Assembly (NCBI GenBank): GCA_029747585.1
Contig: JAPEVF010000051.1
Location: 1-64,000 of the forward strand
Direction of reading: 5' to 3'
From: Pleurotus djamor
Taxonomy: Eukaryota > Basidiomycota > Agaricomycetes > Agaricales > Pleurotaceae
DNA: 64,000 nt
A program made the translations under genes and the position numbers. Positions 33,256 through 44,083 of this stretch are shown piece after piece. Numbering within the stretch: the first letter of the stretch is position 1; each line of letters opens with the position of its first letter. The notes below the pieces were generated by a model. The model saw nothing but the letters and a program-made list of their open reading frames with translations. It made no database searches and was not told the origin of the DNA.

Positions 33256-36200
33256 GTGCTAGGTTGAACGGCAATGTTAGAAGCGAGACACGGAAGATAG
33301 ACATCGGAGGCTGACTGTACTGTGATAGACGAGAGGTTAAGAGGCTCGTAGTTTTGAAAGCACCGATATGTGGATGCTGGTATGTTTCAAGAAAATGTCG
33401 AGATGTAGAGTGTTACAGTTACAGGGACCGGGTAGCAGGGTAGCCGGACACAAAGGCGGTCACGTGGACTGCCTTGCCGGCAACCTTGGAAGTAACTGTT
33501 TGGCTGTGGGGCCGGGCTATGCCGGCAGATCGCCGGGGATAAGTAGGAGAGTTCAGAGGGATGACGATGTTTTGCTAAGTGATTCGGGCTCCGCTTGTAT
33601 GAGCCGTGTTGCTGGGTCTGATTTGCTGAAAGAACATCAAGGCGGACGAAACATGCCTTGAACCTTGTTTTCTTAGGACATGTTCTTTTCCATCGAAGCC
33701 TGTTCTCGGCATCCCTTGTTTTTCACGAAACGTCTGCGTCTGGCATCGATCAAATCAAACCATTCTGGGCAACCATCTCGTATTCTCTACCCTTTTCCCA
33801 AGCTCATCTACTCCCGTTGTTGAGATATCTGACTACCTGGCCTCATGGTACCCTCGCTCCCACCTCAGGGTGCTCTCTGCCCTATATTTGCCATTTGCTT
33901 CCGTAATTCATGCCCGGTAAACAGCGATCAAATGTGCTACTCATAACATATTGCAATGCCCACTACTGGTGCGGTATCCAGGCTTCTCAGCTTCTGCACA
34001 TTCGTTTCCATTATGACACACAGAATAAGTCATCGGCCGTCCTCAGCTTCCGAGCCTCCGTCAGCCCTACGTCTTCATACATCGCACTGCCATGGACGGA
34101 GCCTTTTCCAACATGTACCTGATGCGGCGGTATCGTCGGCAATCAACAAGCCAGCCAATCAGAGCACGACTTTGGTCCAACTTGAACCATCTCACTCCAA
34201 CCTCGCTGTCTTCCGGCTAAAAACTTCGCAAACACTCATATGCGACGCGTCGAACAACACACAACTCTTCGGTATTATACCGTCGGTGGAAACTTGTACG
34301 CCAACCTCTCAGGCGGTCTTTAGTGCGGACGTCGACTTCTGTGACTACTATCCAGGGATTCGCACATATCTAGGGCCTGTCGCGTACATGTCAGGTCGCG
34401 CGTGGTAGAACTCTTGCTCATCCGTCCATCTTTTTTTTCCGCATGTGCTCGTGTCCCGGGTGCTGTCGTTTACCCAAGCCCGTCTTGTGTCTCTCGTCCA
34501 GTATCCCAGCGTCTTCGCCTCTCAGCCCAATGTAGTCCGTAAAATGGTGATTCCATGCCAGTCATCATTTTTATTCGGAATCGTTAGTCTCAATGAGTTC
34601 CTCCAGTCTTTCAACCATTGCTACTTATGGGCGCTGTTAGGTACGATGTGCTGTGACTTTGTCATGGTAACTACATGTGCCCATGTATCAGTGGGGTAAA
34701 CTGTAAATCCGCTCATTCAACGCGCTTTGAGCAAAATCTCCCGAAAGGTCTGCCCGATAAACTCTCATGGATCCACCCTAACTCATCTACTCCAATTTAT
34801 CTGACAATCATGCATCTTCTAGCAGCGTATAACGCCCGTTCGTTGGCTGGCCCAAAATAGCAACCGTAGCGGCGTGGAACTCTGTCATTCGACTCATACT
34901 CCGCTCAAAGCATGTCTCTTTTGAGGCAAAATGTGCGTTGGCTCTAGTACCCTTCGTACGCTCTCTGTTCATCGGTTCAGATGCTACTAACCGATATCCA
35001 TAGATGCAGAACTGGGTCCTCAAGCGCAGGGGTGTGGCGTGATTAGCGCAAGTTCAGCAGAATCTCAGCGCACCTAATACGTCTTCCCGGGGCAGCCTGC
35101 GCTACTCCGCCCTTACCAGACCGGATCTGCCCGAGGTTCCACTCTGGTTCGTCCACCAAAGATAGCGTAGCTCCTTAGGGCTCGAATGCCAGAATGATAT
35201 CCGTCTGTGACCTGTAAGCTTCTAACAAGTAAACTCCCTTCATTACTGACGTCCTGGCCAGGGGACCAGAACCCTCAAAGCTATTCGGTGATCTCATAGA
35301 GGGAGACCATGAACGCTGCCAACTCTAAGCTAGGACGGATCTCCCGCGCATCCCTTGTGGCTCACGCCCAGATCGAAATCAGAGGAACACTTCGGTTTGA
35401 CTTCCTTCTGCACGATGTTACGATACCATTCACGTCTTGGAAAAAATTTCAGACTCCACAGATTGCTTCCTCCGTTTTCTCATCCATTACTCGCGAATGG
35501 ATAAGCCAGGGTCCCTGTGAATGCAGAGATGGATAGACGTCCCGTGTACACGATTGCATTTCTCAAGGCTGTCGAGTCGGACTGACAGCCATTCCTTTGG
35601 TATGTCTATATCCGTCTCGAGAAGAATAACTGATCCTTCGAGTCAATAGATGGCATAGCGCGCTACTTCTCAATATATGGTGTCTATTTCAAGAACTTCT
35701 CATCTCGTACAAACCCAAACTTCTTGCTTTTCATCGAAGGCCAAAAGCAACGTACACACACAATGGCGATCTATGCGGACTTCGAATGTCTGATGTGCCA
35801 GCATTCTTTTCATTCACAAATGTATTATTCTTCTTCCAATTCGGCGCGGTGAACGATTGAATACAGTTGTTTGCTAACCACGCCTGTCAGATGCTCCGGG
35901 CTTTCGCTTCCAGACCCATCTGATCGTGAAGTCCATCCAGGATTTTTAATAGCACGATTTATTCCCGAATAACCGTCCGACTCAACGTGAAGTGCGAAGT
36001 TTGAACGTTGAACCCTAAGGGATTTGTCCCGTTGTGCTGAGGTATGTTCGTTTTTTAGGGACATGAGTTGTCGAGTCGATTGAGTGTTGTTGTTTACGTC
36101 TCGGTAACTAGTCTTCCTCCTCCATGCCGCATGTCGAGCTGACTACTTGACAATATCTCGCTATCCAACGGACATGTCAACGCGCCCTTAGGGATATCGT

Positions 36201-37655
36201 CTCTTCGGAGGACTTTGAGGCGCAGCGTGCTTGCATTTATCCCAAGAACACGGACACAGAGCAGCCGAGCTTTCATGAGGGGTGCTCGCAGCTCAGCGGT
36301 CTGTGGTTTAAGGGTATGTGAAGTGAGACGACCTTAATGCAGGAGGGTGACCCACATTCTCCCATCGCCTCTCGCTGCGGACTTTGCAGTACGTGCCCAT
36401 GTCCTCAAACACCATGCCATGGTGAATGACTTGTTGTATCTTCCCACTCCCCAGCCGACCATATCCTAGACAATCGAAAGATGATTCCCTCCCCACCGCC
36501 GGGGTTTCCCTTTTCCCATAGGATATTTCGAGGCCTTTTTTCGCGTCGCCCATCTTGTTTTCTCATCAAGACTGGAGGCGACTAAGGGTGCGTAGGGCAT
36601 CGCATCGCAGTGCAGTGTGGTTTCAGCGCGAGGAAGTTGATTCACTATGCCAGGCTAGGTTCTGCACCATCACAGCGGCTTCTTTTGTATTTATCAAACC
36701 CGGAATGCCTCAGATATATCTGCGGCGTAAAGCATGCGAATGGTGGGATGATCAATCACCCCGTGAACCTTCCGTCTATGCACATTATCACCTCCACGCT
36801 GTGCGCATATCATTGGGGTTGATCCCTTGTGATCTCACTTAAAAGAGGCAAAACTACCTATGCCGTTGGAGCTGCCCCCAAACTTGTTGTTGCCAGGTGA
36901 ACTGTTCATCAGGCGACGGTGTTCTCTGTCCCTCTCATAATTTTAAGGTTTTCTGGATGTCCGTGTTCCCCATCGCCTTCTCCTTGCTCCCCGTGGGTGG
37001 ATGATGACTTCGGGCTCTCGAACGACCAAGGAGACTCCTGATCCTTTCACCATCGTTGTTGATATCACCGCCACCTGCGGCGCTACCTCGTTTTGGCGAT
37101 ACTTTACTTTCCGTCCCAGGCACCATCGCCAACACACCCCTGACTTTCCAACAACTCGATAATTACTTTCAGGCACACACGGTTGGAAGAGAAATCTCAG
37201 GAAATAAGGCAAACCCTGCGCAAACCCTTGACACGTTCTAGATGTGTAAATTCCCAAGTTGTTCCCTCGGATATCCGACAAACCAGATCGCTCCCTCAAC
37301 GTTTTGCCCATAAACAGTTTCGGAGACCTTGCGCTTGTGGGTTGCTTGATGTACGTACTCAATACGATGGTGCATTACTATGGAGGTTAAGATTTGAGAC
37401 CTTGTGATTCAGACGTTGAGCGTTGTTGTGGGTCACGAACCCAGGTAATTGCACGTTGTCGTTTTTACCATAGGCGGCACTTTGGCGGCAATGGGAGCCT
37501 ATGGGAGCCACGCAACTTGGCGGTAGCTTCGAAGCGCTCGGCTTACGTTACCTGGCTTGGCGGCCGGGTCTGCGGATGACGCAGTACACAGCCACATCCC
37601 TATTCGTACCCTTTGCTGGGGCGTCTAGCTTGTTCTCTCTTTCATCATCATCACC
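33256..37655. other. Gene-poor 4.4-kb stretch
   Basis: I find no gene that I can support. The best coding-like pieces are plus-strand frames at 33956-34408 (150 codons), 34445-34699 and 34675-34860, with some hydrophobic segments. They do not join by plausible splice sites into a recognisable protein and may be remnants of a decayed membrane protein gene. Frames at 35825-36064 (minus) and 36943-37362 (minus) are equally unsupported. The last 150 bases contain the promoter of the penta-EF-hand gene, with TTTCATCATCATCACC just before its start. Confidence 0.4.
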
Positions 37656-38710
37656 ATGTACGCTGGAAACTACGGGCCACCGCCAACACATCATCACCAT
37701 GCGCATCGTCCGTCTTATGGCGGCGCGCCCCCAGGATATGGCCAACCAGGCTACGGCCAACAAGGATATGGAGCTGGATATCAGCCCGCCCCTCCTCCAG
37801 GCGCCGATCCACAGTTGTGGAATTGGTTCAACGCCGTTGATGCAGATAAATCTGGTGCAATCAGTGTTACTGAGCTTCAGAGTGCTCTGCTTAATGGTGC
37901 GTGCTCTGTCTTGTTCTCGATGTTTCATTTGAGCCAACAAGACGTCTTAGGAAACTGGACAAGTGAGCTATTTTAACCGTGTTTGGCTAATGTGTTATAA
38001 TATCGGGGACATCTCAGATTTTGATCTCGACACAGTGAAGATGCTGATGGCTATCTTCGTAGGCTTGAACCCAGCATCCATCTCTCTCCGTTATCCTCAT
38101 TCCCCTCACTTAGGATACCGATCGTAGTGGTACTATTGGCTTCCAAGGTGAGATTTTGCGCACGACTGATCTACTGGAACACTCGCCCTGATCTTATTCT
38201 CGAAGAGTTCTCTGGTTTATGGAAGTACATCGCGGACTGGCAGAATGTCTTTAGGCATTTCGATCGGGACCGATCAGGTTCCATTGATGGTCGGGAGCTG
38301 GCAGACGCTCTGAGGAGTTTCGGATATACACTTTCGCCTCCGTTACTGACGCTGTTGGAGCACAAATACGGTACGAGGCACACATATGTTGTGATTGACT
38401 TTTGAGTTTACCGTATAACGTCTACGCAGCTTCGGAGCCCGCAGTCGGTTACGGACCACCTCCTGGAATTACCTTTGATAGATTCGTAAGAGCTTGCGTC
38501 GTTGTGAAAACAGTCACGGAAGCCTTTCAGCAGTGAGTCCCTCTTTCTCCCTCTCTTATGTCGCGCATTGACTTGGATCAGACACGATGCCGACCGCGAT
38601 GGTTGGGTAACGCTCAGCTACGAGCAATTTATGAGAGTACGTCCCAAGTGTTCCTCACAAGCATCCTACCCCTCATCGTATATGACTAGATCGTCCTTAG
38701 CGCTCCTTAG
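37656..38710 (+). CDS. Penta-EF-hand calcium-binding protein (ALG-2/peflin type)
   Basis: Calcium sensor of the PEF family, which dimerises and recruits partners to membranes (COPII/ESCRT-linked roles in other eukaryotes). The start at 37656 gives MYAGNYGPPPTHHHHAHRP, then a Gly/Pro/Tyr-rich tail (GYGQPGYGQQGYGAGYQPAP). EF-hand 1: WFNAVDADKSGAISVTELQ. EF2: DLDTVKMLMAIF spliced to DTDRSGTIGFQEF. EF3: VFRHFDRDRSGSIDGRELAD. After YASEPAVGYGPPPGITFDRF come a degenerate EF4 and EF5: QHDADRDGWVTLSYEQFM. Loops 1-3 keep Asp at positions 1, 3 and 5 and Glu at 12. The last tiny exon (IVLSAP) was chosen because a good GTACGT donor follows QFMR. Six or so introns. Confidence 0.9.
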
Positions 38711-38936
38711 TTTATTAATCCGTAGTATAAATCGACCTCATGACCTCTGTATCCACCAGCGATTGTATGTACTTCCAAGCAACCTTTTTGAAATTTAACA
38801 TTACCCGGAACCCGGACAAGCGCTCAAAGACGGGCTGAAACAAATTCACGTGTCTTGTCAGTTGAAATATAACGGGTTACACGGCTGCTTTACCCCAGAC
38901 TAGACCTTTGTCCTCTCCAACCACCAACCCCGCATT

Positions 38937-41668
38937 ATGTTCTTTTCAAAGGCACCAAACCCAAACACCATACCATGGCCAGAGAACATGCCATACCACG
39001 CCCAAGGGTTGGCCGTGCCGGGGACAAAGCGACCTGGTCAAACCGGTATGTCTAAGGTTTCGCACAACCGCTGGAGTTGCTCCTAATTTTAACCGTCCCG
39101 CGAAGCACACTATCGTAATGGTGCGTCAGCCTTTTGGCTCGTTTTTGCTAGTTTGGCCTTATCTGAGTAACTCACAAACGAATCAGGCGTTTTTGGTCTC
39201 ATTGACGAAAACACGCCGGGAGCCCTCCTCACCCTTCCAGACGTCTTCCAACTTGGTCTCAACTTGGGCAAGGACCGCCCGTTTTTGGGTCACCGACCGG
39301 TAGTTTCGCAGAACCCGCTCAAGTTCGCGGACCACTACGTCTGGCAGACTTATGGCGAGATTGACGTTCGAAGGCGCCACATTGGAAGTGCTCTGGTTCA
39401 TCTGTTCAGAACCGGTGTCTTAGAAGGCGAGTTGGAATCTGTTGGAATCTGGGCGATCAACAGACCTGGTGCGTCGATCACGAAGCGTTGTTTAATTGGA
39501 TTCATGCTAAGCGTTGCGCCTTGCGTTTTCTTCCTTCTAGAATGGCAGTTGGTTGACCTCGCCTTGCATGCCTATGGCAAGGTCGGTGTAAGCTTGTATG
39601 ACACTCTCGGGAGAGATGCCGTCGGTATGCGAGTTCTCCGACTTCACGGATTTCTAACCTGCTGACACACACCCTCTAGAATATATGTAATACTTCTTCA
39701 TTTGATATCGTTGCTAACTTAGTCTCACTCTCGATACTCCAGTGCCAACCATGCCCAATGCTCCATCATCTTCGCCTCCTTCAACCATGTCTCTACTCTT
39801 CTCAAAATGGCGGACAAGCTCCCCTACGTCAAAATGGTCGTCTCTCTCGACAACTTCTCTCCTGAGGCTCGTCAAGTTGCCACCGCTTGGGGAGCGGCCG
39901 TGAACATTCAGGTCAAAGACTTGAGTGACTGTAGGTTGTTTCGCAATGTGCAACTCGTGCTCTCTTTCTGATTTACGTTCGCAATGTGCAACTCGTGCTC
40001 TCTTTCTGATTTACGACTAGTGGAGGAACTTGGAAAGGCTCATCTCCTTGAACCCACCCGACCGGACCCAAACTCCATCGCGTGTATCTGCTACACCTCC
40101 GTAAGTATCCATGGCCGTTCCAGTTGGTCTCAACTCAATTTCCACACAGGGTACCACCAGCAACCCCAAGGGCGCTCTTCTGACGCACAAGAACCTTGCT
40201 ATGAGTGTATTCTCGAACCTTCACGGTATCGTCATTCAGCAAGACGGCTGCGCTTTGTCCTACCTCCCCCTCGCCCACATTTACGAAGTGAGTACGTAGT
40301 TTGTTGATGTAACCGATATCTAAGACACATTCTTAGCGACTCGTCGAACTTTCCACCATGGCTGTGGGTGGTAAAGTTGGTTATTTTACTGGCGACCCCC
40401 TTCGTCTTCTTGAGGACGCTCAAGTTTTGAAGCCCAACTTCTTCCCTGCCGTCCCCCGTGTCTTGAACCGCGTCAGCCAAGCCGCCGCTCAAGCTGGTAA
40501 AGCTCCCGGACTCAAGGGCGCTCTCTTCCGCAAGGCGGTACAGGTTAAGCTCGACAGACTTGTGAAGACCGGCTACAATACCCACCCCTTCTGGGACAAG
40601 CTCGTCTTCTCCAAGGTTACTGCCGTTCTTGGCGGAAACCTTGAGCTCGTCACCACCGGCGCCGCACCCACTAGCGTTGAGGAGATGAACTTCCTTCGTA
40701 TCCTTCTTTGCGCCGAAATCAGTGAAGGTTATGGCATGACGGAGAATTCTGCTACCTGCAGTAAAACTTGGCCCAACGATCCCCAGTCGAGTGGAACTGT
40801 CGGTGGACCTCATCCTATCAACGAGGTCAAGCTTGTGGATGTCCCGGAGATGGGCTACACGTCGGAAGACAAGCCTTACCCCCGTGGTGAGATTTGTACT
40901 CGTGGTTTGGCTAGCTTCAGGGGATACTACAAAGGTATGCAATATTGGTCCTTGGCGCGGTGAACCGCCAGTGCTGATGCATGGTTTAGACGAAGCCAAG
41001 ACACGTGAAACCATCGACGATGAGGGTTGGTTGCACACCGGTGACGTTGGTGTGATCGATACCGCTGGTCGGTTGAGAATCATTGATCGCGTTAAAGTGC
41101 GTTGCACCCCCATCGTCGTTCTCATCTTTGAACTAACCATGATTTCTTCCTTCTCTCCATCTAGAACATCATGAAACTCTCTCAGGGAGAATACGTCGCT
41201 CTCGAGAAGATCGAGAATCTCTACGGAAACTCCCCTATCATTCAGCAAATTTACGTTCACGGTGATTCGTTGCAACCTTACCTCCTCGCTGTTGTTGTCC
41301 CCGATCCCCTCACATTCGCACCTTTGGTCGCCCAAGTTACGGGCAAGAAAATCGCGCCAGAGAACTTGTCAGCCTTGTCGGCTGCTTGTGAAGACGATAA
41401 GGTTAAGGCAAAGATTCAGGAAGCTTTGGTTTTCGAAGCCAAGAAGAGTGGTTTGAAAGGGTGCGCGCTAGCCTCGCTTTTGCTCGAGTGATCGCTGATT
41501 TACGTTGACAGGTTCGAAACCATTAAACGCTTCCACCTCACCATGGACCCCTTCTCGGTTGAGGAGGGCACCTTGACACCAACATTCAAGTTGAAGCGTC
41601 GCGATGCTTATGCCAAGTTCAAGGCCCAGATCGATGCTCTTTACGCCCTCGGTGACACCAAGTTGTAG
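38937..41668 (+). CDS. Long-chain fatty-acid--CoA ligase (FAA1/FAA4-like)
   Basis: ATP-dependent acyl-CoA synthetase that activates long-chain fatty acids for beta-oxidation, lipid synthesis or uptake. The start at 38937 gives [20 protein letters not shown]. Exons continue with [20 protein letters not shown] and [20 protein letters not shown]. The AMP-binding motif is [19 protein letters not shown] across an intron; then [40 protein letters not shown] and the FACS signature region [20 protein letters not shown]. The C-terminal exon ends [11 protein letters not shown]. The protein is about 690 residues, usual for the family. Introns number about ten; that at about 39931-40020 is enlarged by a 38-base tandem duplication. 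FAA-type enzymes act at the ER, lipid droplets or peroxisome; no clear peroxisomal signal is present (end is DTKL). Confidence 0.95.
39940..40015 (+). repeat. 38-bp perfect tandem duplication inside an intron
   Basis: The 38-base unit beginning TTCGCAATGTGCAACTC occurs twice in direct succession (39940-39977 and 39978-40015) with no mismatch. It lies inside the acyl-CoA ligase intron that joins DLSD to [11 protein letters not shown], raising its length from 52 to 90 bases. Each unit carries its own possible branch site (GATTTACG), but only the second is followed by an AG acceptor. Confidence 0.9.
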
Positions 41669-43765
41669 GGATCTATATCCGTACGTGTTTTTTTTTGTAT
41701 ACGTGAATGTATATTAGAGGGAGGGAAGGAAGGAGCCATAGATCTCGAAGGCGTATGGAGGTTAATTTATATCATGACTCAAACTATCTTACCGGACATA
41801 AGTAGCTATCTTTCCATAGACTTATGTACGATGGTCTTTTTCTCATCCAAAACACCATGTCCACCCGATCTAAGCGAAAACACTTTCCAACGCCAGTCGA
41901 TGGAGTATGGAAGATCTCCCTGTCTCAGGGATAGACAGGGGACAGGAGTGGATCAGACGAACTGGACGAGACCTTGATCGCCGGGGGTAAATCGGTGTGT
42001 TACTCAGACTCCCCGTTAGTGGAGGCTTCTGAGCCTCCCGTATGTCTTCACTTAGCTAACCCTCCTCACCCCGTTTCAAGTTAGCATCGGAACGGACAGG
42101 TTAGCATACGGTTCTGGGTGAAATGACCCAAGGAGGCGGAATGTTCAGTACGATAAGGTTGTGGGGGGATAACCATAATCGATACGCATCAACGATGTCC
42201 TCAAATTTCTGGGAAAGTGACTTTTGGGACATAAACTACTTATACGTACTCATGCCGATCACCTCCTGTAAGTCAAGCTATTTCTATTCAATACATAACC
42301 TCTAGGACATTCTTGCATTGAATATCATACTTATAGATAGCTTAGACGTATACATCCGTCCGGCATCTACCGTACCTGTTGCGTATGAACAAGTAGGTTC
42401 TCAACTTCCATGAAAAAAANTGAAAACGGCTCCCATCAACTCCCGACGCAACATGCACCACCCAAGGGCTAGAATATTCACACAACTTGGGTTCTTCAAG
42501 GGAATGCCACCGAGGGGGGCCGTAGCCTCCATCGGTGGAGTAGGCAATCATACTGTGGGAGTCATTGACTGTTCGGCCATCACAGAAAAAATGTGGTGCA
42601 GAACAAGTGTGCAGAAAGTGTCAGACGGAGACGAACTCAACCGAAGGAGGAATGGACGATCCCCTTTAGACTCAGGGGGCGATCAACCTGTGGACGTCGA
42701 CCATGCTCGTGCTGGGGACTGCCCGAGCTGTTGGTCATAATCAGGTAATTCATTCAAGGGAATGGACGATACGTCAAGTCAACACAAGTATTAATGCGAA
42801 GCTGCATCTTTGCGCACTGATGGGGAACAAAACAAAGTTGAGACGCATGAGATCATAATCTCCGGCGAATTATGCATACCGTGTAAGGCTGAGGCACGTA
42901 GGGTATGTTTCCGGTATAAGTACATGCACATGGCAGCGTTAGCATACTCTATCTGTGGATCGCCCAAAACAGTTACGATACAGGCCTTGCATATGGAAGT
43001 AGTAGTACCTGTAGATAACTTACACCCGGGTATCGTGTGCCCTCAAAATGCTCCCATCCACGCATCCCGTTGGGCTATGCCGTTACGTTTCTTAGTCGGC
43101 GCCATAAGCCCTACAATCTCCCACATATGAGTATCAGAGCAAGACGGTATTGGATGAATGGCCCGAGTAACCGTTGAGCGTAACGAAACCGTGTTAATTT
43201 GGCAAAGATGGCTCGAGAAGCCCACGGACAAGCCTGAGACTGAGATGCCACTTGTAAGAAGCTGGTTAACTCTGGAGAAGTCGAACAAGGGGTTCCCGGC
43301 TCAGAGGCCAGAAGACAACTTCGGAGGATGGGCTTCCATCTATGTTTCAACAACGGGGGGTGGGGATTCCGATCGACCAAGGCCGACATTCGTGGTCCCA
43401 CCAGACTTCACGGGGTCGTCACCGAAGATCAAGATGGAGTCACGACTGTGAGGTCCGAGTAGTTGCTTAAAGTTCTCGTAGCATGGAATTTATCAGGGTC
43501 AATGGGAAGATCGTTCAAGTTCTGTTCGTCGGTCTCGTTATTCGCACTATCAATCAACAGAAGTATTGGCGCTTGAAGCTTTGTAGGGCTTGACCCGAAA
43601 TCAAATGCCCCTGAGGGGGAGGCAAATGACACACAAGTTTGAACATTGACACGGGGGAAACCTGGATGGCACAAAATGAGGTGTAAGAAATAATAATGGT
43701 AGCCAAAATGGTAGCTCGGGGATATGGAGAGAAACCACCCCCACAAACCCGCATCCCTCAGTAAG
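41669..43765. other. Non-coding region between acyl-CoA ligase and the MITE
   Basis: No gene is recognised. It contains an 8-bp stem hairpin (CCCTGTCT / AGACAGGG at 41918-41940) and, from about 42911, the first of two diverged direct repeats that flank FunK1 copy A. A single N is at 42420 in an A-run. Confidence 0.45.
42911..43371 (+). repeat. Direct repeat R1 flanking FunK1 copy A
   Basis: Aligns by eye to 47166-47591 in the same orientation, with substitutions and small indels. Shared anchors include ATCGCCCAAAAC, GTAGTACCTG, GATGAATGGCCCGAGTAACC, AACTTCGGAGGA and TATGTTTCAACAA. No coding capacity is recognised. The pair frames the MITE and FunK1 copy A. Confidence 0.7.
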
Positions 43766-43767
43766 TA

Positions 43768-44042
43768 CAGTGACGGCAAAAAGTTTTTAGCACCCCTCCT
43801 TCCCGGTTTGGCAGGCGGGCGCTTACGCATCGTCTCCTCCGAAATTTAATCATTTCCTCCCTCGTTCGAAAACTATGAGTTTGGCTGAGTTTTCTGCTGT
43901 ACATCCTCAGTAGACCTGTGCCTTCTCCATACTTGCCTTAAAAACAAAAACTGAACCACCGAGGATGCATTGCAGCCCGCCCTATACTCACTCAGGGGCT
44001 CTTTCCGAAAATGGGGGTGCTAAAAACTTTTTGCCGTCACTG
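43768..44042. mobile_element. Tc1/mariner-type MITE
   Basis: Short non-autonomous DNA transposon of 275 bp. Perfect 29-bp terminal inverted repeats begin CAGTGACGGCAAAAAG and run to CACCCC at 43796; the other end is 44014-44042 (GGGGTGCTAAAA to CACTG). It is bounded on both sides by TA (43766-43767 and 44043-44044), the target duplication of the Tc1/mariner superfamily. No transposase frame is inside. It sits about 40 bp before the start of homology with FunK1 copy B, and copy B has no such insertion next to it. Confidence 0.88.
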
Positions 44043-44083
44043 TAGTTGATGCAGTAAGTAATTTGTGCAACACCTTTGTATTT

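Noticed and set aside
40931..40985. Apparent early stop in the acyl-CoA ligase near GMQYWSLAR
   Set aside because: This is an intron: splicing YYK to [19 protein letters not shown] restores the family sequence.
40232..41335. 367-codon open frame on the minus strand
   Set aside because: It is antisense to the conserved exons of the acyl-CoA ligase; it has no recognisable homology and arises from codon bias of the real gene.
41918..41940. Hairpin CCCTGTCT / AGACAGGG as a terminator or RNA element
   Set aside because: An 8-bp stem is expected by chance in 64 kb and rho-independent terminators are not relevant in a fungal nucleus.
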